From contig NZ_CALIIB010000029.1 of the NCBI RefSeq assembly GCF_938020365.1, positions 1 to 31,511 of the forward strand: a DNA stretch of 31,511 bases. The letters are read 5' to 3'. Source of the stretch: an uncultured Streptococcus sp. Its GTDB lineage: Bacteria > Bacillota > Bacilli > Lactobacillales > Streptococcaceae. Every line of letters starts with the position of its first letter. Within the stretch, counting starts at the first letter, position 1. Both the position numbers and the translations under genes were made by a program. The notes beneath the pieces were generated by a model. That model worked only from the letters and a program-made list of their open reading frames with translations, did not search any database and was not told the DNA's origin. Positions 22,656 through 30,217 of the stretch are shown piece after piece.

Positions 22656-24080
22656 GTGACACAATATAAGAACTATATAAATGGAGAGTGGAGAGCTTCT
22701 GAAAATGAAATCACCATCTCATCTCCTATCAATAATGAGATTTTAGGAACTGTTCCTGCCATGAGTCAGGCAGAGGTTGATTATGCGATGGCGAGCGCTC
22801 GGGCGGCTTTGCCAGCTTGGCGAGCTCTTTCAGCAGTCGAACGTGCAGCTTATCTGCATAAGGCTGCGGATATTTTGGAGCGCGATCAGGAGAAGATTGG
22901 CGAAATTCTTGCAAAAGAAGTTGCCAAGGGTATCAAAGCGGCAGTCGGAGAGGTAGTCCGGACAGCAGACTTGATTCGTTATGCAGCTGAAGAGGGCATT
23001 CGTATTCATGGCCAGGTTATGGAAGGGGGCGGCTTTGAAGCTGCCAGCAAGAAAAAATTGGCTGTGGTCCGTCGTGAGCCTGTAGGAGTTGTCTTGGCTA
23101 TCGCACCATTCAACTACCCGGTCAACCTGTCTGGTTCTAAGATTGCTCCTGCCCTTATCGGCGGAAATGTTGTAATGTTTAAGCCACCTACTCAAGGTTC
23201 GATTTCTGGTCTGCTCTTGGCTCAGGCTTTTGCTGAGGCTGGTCTTCCTGCTGGTGTTTTCAATACCATCACAGGACGTGGTTCAGAAATCGGGGACTAC
23301 ATCATTGAGCATAAGGAAGTAAATTACATTAACTTTACTGGCTCTACTCCAATCGGTGAACGCATCGGTAAGTTGGCTGGTATGCGCCCCATTATGTTAG
23401 AATTGGGTGGTAAGGATGCTGCAGTTGTGCTGGAAGATGCTGACTTGGAGCATGCAGCTAAGCAGATTGTTGGCGGGGCATACAGTTATTCCGGTCAGCG
23501 CTGTACGGCTATTAAACGTGTCATTGTCATGGAGAGCGTAGCAGATAAATTAGCAGCGTTACTTCAGGCAGAGGTAGAGAAACTGACGGTTGGTGATCCC
23601 TTTGATAATGCGGATATCACACCAGTCATTGATCATGCATCAGCAGATTTCATCTGGGGCTTGATTGAAGATGCTCAGGAAAAGGGAGCGTCAGCCTTGA
23701 CAGAAATCAAACGTGAAGCAAATCTCATCTGGCCTGCCTTGTTTGACCATGTGACACTGGATATGAAATTAGCTTGGGAAGAGCCATTTGGTCCTGTTCT
23801 TCCGATTATTCGTGTGACTTCCGTTGAAGAGGCTATCCAGATCTGTAACCAGTCAGAATTTGGTCTTCAATCTTCAGTCTTTACAAATGATTTTCCGAAA
23901 GCATTTGAAATTGCTGAGAAACTGGAAGTGGGTACTGTACACATCAATAATAAGACCCAACGTGGTCCAGATAACTTCCCATTCCTTGGTGTTAAGGGAT
24001 CTGGAGCCGGAGTGCAAGGGATTCGTTACAGTATCGAAGCGATGACACAAGTGAAATCCATCGTGTTTGATGTGAAATAA
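22656..24080 (+). CDS. gapN: Non-phosphorylating NADP-dependent glyceraldehyde-3-phosphate dehydrogenase
   Basis: The 474-residue aldehyde dehydrogenase oxidises glyceraldehyde 3-phosphate directly to 3-phosphoglycerate with NADP, a main NADPH source in streptococci that lack the oxidative pentose phosphate route. The catalytic Cys is C283 (SGQRCTAIKR) and the general base is E249 (LELGGKDAA), one position lower than in the S. mutans enzyme, matching its one-residue shorter start. NADP-binding phrases are APFNYPVNLSGSKIAPAL, FKPPTQ and NFTGSTPIGERIG. The start is GTG 22656, the first codon giving MTQYKNYINGEW, behind a strong GGAGGGG. It is monocistronic, with its own promoter and terminator. 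Confidence 0.96.
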   Translation: MTQYKNYINGEWRASENEITISSPINNEILGTVPAMSQAEVDYAMASARAALPAWRALSAVERAAYLHKAADILERDQEKIGEILAKEVAKGIKAAVGEVVRTADLIRYAAEEGIRIHGQVMEGGGFEAASKKKLAVVRREPVGVVLAIAPFNYPVNLSGSKIAPALIGGNVVMFKPPTQGSISGLLLAQAFAEAGLPAGVFNTITGRGSEIGDYIIEHKEVNYINFTGSTPIGERIGKLAGMRPIMLELGGKDAAVVLEDADLEHAAKQIVGGAYSYSGQRCTAIKRVIVMESVADKLAALLQAEVEKLTVGDPFDNADITPVIDHASADFIWGLIEDAQEKGASALTEIKREANLIWPALFDHVTLDMKLAWEEPFGPVLPIIRVTSVEEAIQICNQSEFGLQSSVFTNDFPKAFEIAEKLEVGTVHINNKTQRGPDNFPFLGVKGSGAGVQGIRYSIEAMTQVKSIVFDVK

Positions 24081-24084
24081 TGAG

Positions 24085-24110
24085 AAAGGCGGCTTTGTGC
24101 GGCCTTTTTT
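24085..24110 (+). terminator. Intrinsic terminator after gapN
   Basis: AAAGGC (24085-24090) pairs with GCCTTT (24102-24107), and the T run continues to 24110. Confidence 0.82.
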
Positions 24111-24400
24111 CTTACCTTTATGAACTTGTAATTCTAACAAGTGTTCGAACAATATAAAAATAAGCAGGCGTTGATATTTGTGATTGCTTATCATTTTAAA
24201 ATGTAAATTTACATATTGGTCTAGATAAATTATTTTAGGAATCCTAGTACAGGGATTGATTTTTAAGTACAGATATTAGCCTCAAACTCTTTGAAATCAG
24301 TATTTTATCAGATATTTTCCACAAAAACCTTGATATAGCAACTCATTCTTTTGAAGAAATTGGGCTTTTGAAATTTTTGAGATAGTTTTTGGAAATTTAC
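24111..24400. other. AT-rich gap between gapN and glgB
   Basis: No gene is supported. The stretch contains a perfect 14-base palindrome ATGTAAATTTACAT (24201-24214) and a weak inverted repeat AATCC (24240-24244) with GGATT (24253-24257). Neither matches a site I can name. The glg promoter follows at 24401. Confidence 0.6.
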
Positions 24401-24429
24401 TTGAAAAATATAAGAAAATGGGGTAAAAT
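24401..24429 (+). promoter_or_regulatory. Promoter of the glycogen operon
   Basis: TTGAAA (24401-24406) and TAAAAT (24424-24429) are 17 bp apart, placing the start near 24436, within or next to the cre-like site. Confidence 0.82.
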
Positions 24430-24437
24430 AGAAACAT

Positions 24438-24451
24438 AGAAAACGCTTACA
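24438..24451 (-). promoter_or_regulatory. cre-like CcpA site at the glg transcription start
   Basis: The minus strand reads TGTAAGCGTTTTCT, 13 of 14 to the cre consensus TGWAANCGNTNWCA. Located at about +2 to +15, it would allow CcpA with HPr-Ser-P to repress glycogen genes while glucose is plentiful. Confidence 0.75.
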
Positions 24452-24468
24452 AATAGAAAGGTAACTAA

Positions 24469-26382
24469 ATGGATAAAAAAGAAGCATTAAGAACCTTTAC
24501 AACAGGTGAAAACTTTCATTTGCAGCATTATTTGGGAGTGCATCAGGATGTGGTGAATGGCAAGGCTGGCTACACTTTTAGAGTTTGGGCTCCAAATGCG
24601 CAGAATGTGCATCTGATTGGAGATTTCACCAATTGGTATGGAGAGCAGATTCCTATGACTCGCAATGAAGGCGGTGTATGGGAAGTCTTCACGGATTTAC
24701 CCAAGGAAGGAGATATTTACAAGTACAATATTAAACGCAGTAGCGGTCAGGAAATCTTGAAAATTGATCCGCTGGCTATCTATTTGGAAGAGCGCCCAGG
24801 GACAGGAGCTATTGTTCGGACTATTCCAGAGAAGAAGTGGCAAGATGGACTTTGGCTGGCTCGGAGAAAGCGTTGGGGCTTTTTCTCAAGACCGGTCAAT
24901 ATCTATGAAGTGCATGCTGGATCTTGGAAACGCAATCCTGACGGCAGTCCATATTCTATGGCTCAGCTTAAGGAGGAGTTGATTCCTTATCTGGTAGAAA
25001 TGAACTACACGCACGTTGAGTTCATGCCGCTTATGGCCCATCCTTTGGGACTCAGCTGGGGCTACCAGCTCATGGGCTACTTTGCCTTTGAACATACTTA
25101 TGGAACACCAGAGGAATTTCAGGACTTTGTCGAGGAATGTCACTTGAATAATATTGGTGTCATTGTGGACTGGGTTCCAGGTCACTTTACCATCAATGAC
25201 GATGCCTTGGCCTACTATGATGGAACACCAACCTTTGAGTACCAGGATCATGACCGAGCTCACAACTATGGCTGGGGTGCCTTGAATTTTGACCTAGGAA
25301 AAAATGAAGTGCAATCTTTCTTGATCTCTAGCATCAAGTTCTGGATTGATTTCTACCATCTAGATGGGGTTCGTGTGGATGCGGTTAGCAACATGCTCTA
25401 TCTAGACTACGATAGTGGTCCTTGGCAGCCAAACAAGGATGGCGGTAATCGTAACTATGAAGGCTACTATTTCTTGCAACGCTTGAACACAGTTATCAAG
25501 CTATTTCATCCAGATGTTATGATGATTGCTGAGGAGAGCTCGTCCGAAACCAAGATTACGGGTATGAGAGAGATGGGCGGTCTGGGCTTTGACTTCAAGT
25601 GGAATATGGGCTGGATGAACGATATTCTCCGGTTCTACGAAGAAGACCCGATTTACCGCAAGTACGATTTTAATCTGGTGACCTTCAGCTTTATGTATGC
25701 TTTTTCTGAAAATTTCCTCTTGCCTTTCTCTCACGACGAAGTTGTTCATGGCAAGAAGAGCATGATGCATAAGATGTGGGGTGACCGCTACAATCAATTT
25801 GCTGGTCTACGAAACCTCTTGACCTATCAAATCTGCCATCCAGGCAAGAAATTACTCTTTATGGGTTCAGAATTTGGTCAATTCCTAGAGTGGAAGTCAG
25901 AAGAGCAGTTGGAATGGTCAAATCTGGACGATCATATGAATAAGCAGATGCAAACCTTCACTTCTGAGCTCAATGCCTTCTATAAAGACAATCGTCCGCT
26001 TTGGGAGATTGATTTGAGCTATGATGGCATCGAAATCATTGATGCCGACAATACTGATCAGAGCGTCCTTTCCTTTATCCGTAAGACGGAAAAAGGGGAT
26101 ATGCTAGTCTGTGTGTTCAATATGGTGCCAGTAGAGCGCAAAAACTTTACCATTGGTGTGCCAGTGGCAGCTGTTTATGAAGAAGTATGGAATACTGAAT
26201 TAGAGAAATGGGGAGGTGTTTGGAAGGAACACAACGAAACAGTTCAGTCTCAAGAGGGACTATGGAAAGATTATCCGCAGACCTTGACCTTTACGCTACC
26301 AGCTTTGGGAGCAAGTATTTGGAAAATCAAGCGTCGTGTGAATGTTCGTAAAAATGCTAAAAAAGATTCCACAAAGGAGTAG
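24469..26382 (+). CDS. glgB: 1,4-alpha-glucan (glycogen) branching enzyme
   Basis: The 637-residue GH13 branching enzyme moves alpha-1,4 chains to make alpha-1,6 branches. The N-terminal CBM48-like domain (about 30-115) has YTFRVWAPNAQNVHLIGDFTNW. The barrel carries VDWVPGHF, the nucleophile D304 (GVRVDAVSNM), acid E355 (MIAEESSS) and D423 (FSHDEVVHGK). A C-terminal all-beta domain follows, with a basic tail (IKRRVNVRKNAKK). ATG 24469 is behind AGAAAGG. It is the first gene of the glg operon, three bases before glgC. Length is typical for the short Gram-positive type. Confidence 0.97.
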   Translation: MDKKEALRTFTTGENFHLQHYLGVHQDVVNGKAGYTFRVWAPNAQNVHLIGDFTNWYGEQIPMTRNEGGVWEVFTDLPKEGDIYKYNIKRSSGQEILKIDPLAIYLEERPGTGAIVRTIPEKKWQDGLWLARRKRWGFFSRPVNIYEVHAGSWKRNPDGSPYSMAQLKEELIPYLVEMNYTHVEFMPLMAHPLGLSWGYQLMGYFAFEHTYGTPEEFQDFVEECHLNNIGVIVDWVPGHFTINDDALAYYDGTPTFEYQDHDRAHNYGWGALNFDLGKNEVQSFLISSIKFWIDFYHLDGVRVDAVSNMLYLDYDSGPWQPNKDGGNRNYEGYYFLQRLNTVIKLFHPDVMMIAEESSSETKITGMREMGGLGFDFKWNMGWMNDILRFYEEDPIYRKYDFNLVTFSFMYAFSENFLLPFSHDEVVHGKKSMMHKMWGDRYNQFAGLRNLLTYQICHPGKKLLFMGSEFGQFLEWKSEEQLEWSNLDDHMNKQMQTFTSELNAFYKDNRPLWEIDLSYDGIEIIDADNTDQSVLSFIRKTEKGDMLVCVFNMVPVERKNFTIGVPVAAVYEEVWNTELEKWGGVWKEHNETVQSQEGLWKDYPQTLTFTLPALGASIWKIKRRVNVRKNAKKDSTKE

Positions 26383-26385
26383 GAT

Positions 26386-27528
26386 ATGAAGAATGAAATG
26401 CTAGCTTTGATTCTTGCCGGTGGGCAAGGAACTCGTCTTGGAAAGCTCACACAAAGTATTGCAAAACCAGCAGTACAGTTTGGTGGTCGTTATCGTATTA
26501 TTGATTTTGCGCTGTCGAACTGTGCCAACTCTGGGATCAACAATGTCGGTGTGATTACCCAGTACCAACCACTTGCTTTGAACAGCCATATCGGGAACGG
26601 TTCAAGCTGGGGCTTGGATGGTATCAATACAGGTGTATCCATTCTTCAGCCTTACTCTGCCAGTGAAGGAAATCGTTGGTTTGAGGGAACTAGCCACGCT
26701 ATTTTCCAAAATATTGACTATATTGACAGTATCAATCCTGAATATGTCTTAATCCTATCTGGTGACCATATCTACAAGATGGACTATGATGATATGCTCC
26801 AATCCCACAAGGATAATAGCGCTAGTTTGACGGTTGCTGTCTTGGATGTGCCTCTCAAGGAGGCTAGCCGTTTTGGTATTATGAATACCGACGCTAACAA
26901 TCGGATCGTTGAATTTGAAGAAAAACCAGAAAATCCTAAATCAACCAAGGCTTCTATGGGTATCTATATCTTTGACTGGCAACGTCTCCGCAATATGCTG
27001 ATTGCTGCTGAAAAGAGCAATGTCGATATGTCCGACTTTGGTAAAAATGTTATCCCTAACTATCTTGAATCTGGCGAAAGCGTTTATGCTTATGAATTTA
27101 ATGGCTACTGGAAAGACGTTGGTACGATTGAGTCACTTTGGGAAGCTAATATGGAATACATTAGTCCAGAAAATGCTTTAGACAGTCGTGATCGTCAGTG
27201 GAAAATTTACTCACGTAACTTGATTTCACCACCAAACTACCTTGGTGCAAATGCTCATGTTGAAGATTCTTTGGTAGTTGACGGCTGTTTTGTGGATGGA
27301 ACTGTTAAGCATTCTATTCTTTCAACAGGCGCTCAAGTTCGTGAGGGTGCAGAAGTCACTGATTCTGTCATTATGAGTGGCGCTATTATTGGTCAGGGAG
27401 CTAAGATTAAACGTGCGATCATTGGTGAGGGCGCTGTTATTTCTGATGGTGTAGAGATTGACGGGACAGATGAAGTGCAAGTAGTCGGATATAATGAAAA
27501 AGTGGGGGTACCAACAGATGAAGATTGA
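26386..27528 (+). CDS. glgC: Glucose-1-phosphate adenylyltransferase, catalytic subunit
   Basis: The 380-residue ADP-glucose pyrophosphorylase makes ADP-glucose from glucose 1-phosphate and ATP, the committed step of glycogen synthesis. The catalytic nucleotide-binding loop is intact: ILAGGQGTRLGKL (residues 9-21). KPAVQFGGRYRIIDFALSN, LILSGDHIYKMDY and VEFEEKP are also present. The C-terminal left-handed beta-helix shows hexapeptide-like repeats (SVIMSGAIIGQGAKIKRAIIGEGAVI). AAAGGAG (26373-26379) overlaps the end of glgB. It overlaps glgD by 11 bases. Confidence 0.97.
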   Translation: MKNEMLALILAGGQGTRLGKLTQSIAKPAVQFGGRYRIIDFALSNCANSGINNVGVITQYQPLALNSHIGNGSSWGLDGINTGVSILQPYSASEGNRWFEGTSHAIFQNIDYIDSINPEYVLILSGDHIYKMDYDDMLQSHKDNSASLTVAVLDVPLKEASRFGIMNTDANNRIVEFEEKPENPKSTKASMGIYIFDWQRLRNMLIAAEKSNVDMSDFGKNVIPNYLESGESVYAYEFNGYWKDVGTIESLWEANMEYISPENALDSRDRQWKIYSRNLISPPNYLGANAHVEDSLVVDGCFVDGTVKHSILSTGAQVREGAEVTDSVIMSGAIIGQGAKIKRAIIGEGAVISDGVEIDGTDEVQVVGYNEKVGVPTDED

Positions 27529-28657
27529 TAAATATTCAGCGATTTTAGGAAATACGGTCGGTTTCCACGACATGTCAACCTTAACAGAACATCGTCCAGT
27601 TGCCAGTTTGCCATTTGGTGGGAAATACCGCTTGATTGACTTCCCACTTTCTAGTCTTGCTAATGCTGGTGTTCGTAGCGTCTTTGGTATCTTCCAGCAA
27701 GACAATATCAGCTCTGTATTTGACCATATTCGTTCAGGTCGTGAGTGGGGCTTGTCTACACTTTTGAGCCACTACTATCTAGGCATTTACAATACTCGTG
27801 TAGAAAGCAGCACAGTTGGTAAGGAATATTATGAACAGTTACTGACTTATCTGAAGCGCTCAGGCTCTAACCAAACTGTAGCCCTGAACTGTGATGTGTT
27901 GATCAACATTGACCTTAATCAAGTCTTCCACTTGCATAACACAACCCAGCAACCGATGACAGTGGTTTACAAGAAATTGCCATCTAAGGACATTTCCGAT
28001 GTGAATGCGGTGCTACAAATCAGTGAAACAGACCATGTCCTAGGACATAAGCTGCATAGTGATAGAGACGAGGGCGAGCTTTTCAATATGTCTACAGATA
28101 TTTTTGTAGTAGATACGCCGTGGTTAATTGAAAAATTGGAAGAAGAAGCCCAAAAAGAATTCCCACAAAAACTGCGCTATGTTCTTCGGGACTTGGCAGC
28201 TGAAGTTGGAGCTTTTGCTTACGAGTACACAGGCTATCTGGCAAATATCTACTCTGTTGATTCATACTATAAGGCTAACATTGACATGCTTGAACAGCAG
28301 AAATTCTATTCTCTCTTCTCACCAAATCATAAGATTTATACAAAGGTGAAAAATGAAGAGCCGACTTACTATGCAACAGGATCAAAAGTAAATCGTTCTC
28401 AGTTTGCCTCAGGTAGTATTGTAGAAGGTGAAGTTGTAAATTCTGTTATTTCGCGGAATACAAGAATTTTAGCAGGTAGCAGTGTCAAAGACAGTCTCCT
28501 CTTCCCACGCGTTGTCGTTGGAAAAAATGCAGTGGTAGAATATGCAATTGTGGATAAGGGCATTGAGATTGCTGAAGGAGTAGTCGTTCGAGGGACAGCT
28601 GAACATCCAGTTGTACTGAAGAAAGGTCAAAAAGTTACAGAGGACATCGTTTCATGA
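27518..28657 (+). CDS. glgD: Glucose-1-phosphate adenylyltransferase paralogue GlgD (regulatory subunit)
   Basis: The 379-residue GlgC paralogue has AILGNTVGFHDMS where GlgC has the GGQGTRL loop, so the catalytic loop is lost, while PFGGKYRLIDFPLSSLANAG and the beta-helix end are kept. In Firmicutes GlgD pairs with GlgC to give a more active, differently regulated hetero-oligomer. ATG 27518, giving MKIDKYSAILGN, lies inside the end of glgC behind GTGGGGG (27502-27508); the longer frame from 27494 is unlikely. The stop overlaps the glgA start by four bases (ATGA), so glgC, glgD and glgA are translationally coupled. Confidence 0.95.
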   Translation: MKIDKYSAILGNTVGFHDMSTLTEHRPVASLPFGGKYRLIDFPLSSLANAGVRSVFGIFQQDNISSVFDHIRSGREWGLSTLLSHYYLGIYNTRVESSTVGKEYYEQLLTYLKRSGSNQTVALNCDVLINIDLNQVFHLHNTTQQPMTVVYKKLPSKDISDVNAVLQISETDHVLGHKLHSDRDEGELFNMSTDIFVVDTPWLIEKLEEEAQKEFPQKLRYVLRDLAAEVGAFAYEYTGYLANIYSVDSYYKANIDMLEQQKFYSLFSPNHKIYTKVKNEEPTYYATGSKVNRSQFASGSIVEGEVVNSVISRNTRILAGSSVKDSLLFPRVVVGKNAVVEYAIVDKGIEIAEGVVVRGTAEHPVVLKKGQKVTEDIVS

Positions 28658-30084
28658 AAATTTTATTTGTAGCAGCAGAAGGGGCACCTTTTTCCAAGAC
28701 GGGTGGTTTGGGGGACGTTATCGGTGCCCTCCCCAAATCCTTGGTCAAAGCTGGCCATGAAGTTGGGGTTATTCTGCCATACTATGACATGACGGATGCT
28801 AAATTTGGTGATCAAGTTGAAAACCTCTTCTCTTTTGAAGTCAGTGTCGGCTGGCGTCGGGAGTATGTCGGTGTCAAAAAGATTGAGTTGGAAGGTGTCA
28901 ACTTCTACTTTATCGATAATCAGCATTATTTCTTCCGTGGACATGTCTATGGTGATTTTGATGACGGCGAACGTTTTGCCTACTTCCAATTAGCAGCAAT
29001 CGAACTGATGGAGCGCATTGACTTTATTCCAGATGTTCTCCATGCGCACGACTACCATACGGCCATGATTCCTTTCTTGGTCAAGGAAAAATACCGCTGG
29101 ATTCAGGCCTATAACAACATCAAGACAGTACTGACTATTCATAATTTAGAGTTTCAGGGACAATTTCCGGATAGCATGCTTTGGGAACTCTTTGGTGTCG
29201 GCTATGAACGTTATGCGGATGGCACTCTCCGTTGGAATGACTGCCTCAACTGGATGAAGGCGGGCATTCTCTATGCAGATCGCGTGACAACTGTTTCACC
29301 GAGCTATGCCAACGAAATTCGGACAGCTGAGTTTGGCTGCGGTCTGGATCAGATTCTTCGGATGGAGTCAGGCAAGCTGGTCGGTATTGTCAATGGTATC
29401 GATACAGATATCTACAATCCAGAAACAGATAAATTGCTGGCTTACCACTTTAACAAAGATGATTTGACTGGGAAATTGGAAAATAAACGAGCTCTTCAAG
29501 CAAAAGTAGGCTTGCCAGTTCGGGATGATGTTCCTGTCGTTGGTATCGTCTCTCGATTGACACGTCAAAAAGGTTTTGATTTGGTGGTGGAAGAGTTGCA
29601 TAATCTGCTTCAGGAAGATGTGCAAATTGTGCTACTTGGAACAGGTGACCCTGCTTTTGAACGGGCCTTCGCTTGGTTTGGCCAGGCTTATCCTGAGAAA
29701 CTATCCGCTAACATTCTTTTTGATGTTACTTTGGCTCAGGAAATCTATGCGGCTAGTGATATTTTCCTCATGCCGAGCCGCTTTGAACCTTGCGGTCTGT
29801 CTCAGATGATGTCCATGCGTTACGGTACACTGCCACTGGTTCACGAGGTTGGTGGTTTGCGCGATACGGTTGAACCTTTCAATGTCTATAGTGGACAGGG
29901 AACAGGGTTTAGCTTCAATAACTTCTCTGGTTATTGGCTAACATGGACTTTCAAAGAAGCCCTCAATCTTTACTGGCATGACCGAGAAGCTTGGCGCAGT
30001 CTGCAAACTCAGGCTATGGAAAGAGATTTCTCTTGGGATACAGCTAGTCGAGCATACAGTGATTTATATGAGTCACTGCTCTAA
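28654..30084 (+). CDS. glgA: Glycogen synthase (ADP-glucose dependent)
   Basis: The 476-residue GT5 glycogen synthase extends alpha-1,4-glucan with ADP-glucose. The N-terminal KTGGLGDV loop (residues 15-22) binds ADP-glucose. HAHDYHTAMIP, TIHNLEFQG, VSPSYANEI and GIVNGIDTDIYNPETD mark the inter-domain regions. The C-terminal Rossmann domain has VSRLTRQKGFDLV and SRFEPCGLSQMMSMRYGTLPLV with the catalytic Glu. ATG 28654 overlaps the glgD stop. The next gene, glgP, starts 133 bases on, after a perfect hairpin. Confidence 0.97.
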   Translation: MKILFVAAEGAPFSKTGGLGDVIGALPKSLVKAGHEVGVILPYYDMTDAKFGDQVENLFSFEVSVGWRREYVGVKKIELEGVNFYFIDNQHYFFRGHVYGDFDDGERFAYFQLAAIELMERIDFIPDVLHAHDYHTAMIPFLVKEKYRWIQAYNNIKTVLTIHNLEFQGQFPDSMLWELFGVGYERYADGTLRWNDCLNWMKAGILYADRVTTVSPSYANEIRTAEFGCGLDQILRMESGKLVGIVNGIDTDIYNPETDKLLAYHFNKDDLTGKLENKRALQAKVGLPVRDDVPVVGIVSRLTRQKGFDLVVEELHNLLQEDVQIVLLGTGDPAFERAFAWFGQAYPEKLSANILFDVTLAQEIYAASDIFLMPSRFEPCGLSQMMSMRYGTLPLVHEVGGLRDTVEPFNVYSGQGTGFSFNNFSGYWLTWTFKEALNLYWHDREAWRSLQTQAMERDFSWDTASRAYSDLYESLL

Positions 30085-30103
30085 TATGTTGCATTAGAAC
30101 AGC

Positions 30104-30134
30104 AATCCTCTCTTGTTTCTGACAAGAGAGGATT
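30104..30134 (+). other. Perfect hairpin between glgA and glgP
   Basis: AATCCTCTCTTGT (30104-30116) pairs perfectly over 13 bp with ACAAGAGAGGATT (30122-30134), with a 5-base loop. The following bases are TGTCGGG, so there is no T run. Partial terminator or mRNA processing/stability element. A TTGACA at 30160-30165 downstream lacks a convincing -10, so a separate glgP promoter is not supported. Confidence 0.7.
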
Positions 30135-30217
30135 TGTCGGGTAAGTGGTCTTTCTCATGTTGACATCTTATCTAGACGGATGCTTTTCCCTAAAAGAAAG
30201 GAAGTTAATTCGTAAAA

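Noticed and set aside
24201..24214. Perfect palindrome ATGTAAATTTACAT as an operator
   Set aside because: It is far from the glgB promoter, in AT-rich sequence where such palindromes arise by chance, and matches no site I can name.
24240..24262. AATCC/GGATT inverted repeat followed by TTTTT as a terminator
   Set aside because: Only five pairs with an 8-base loop; the gapN terminator is already present 130 bases upstream.
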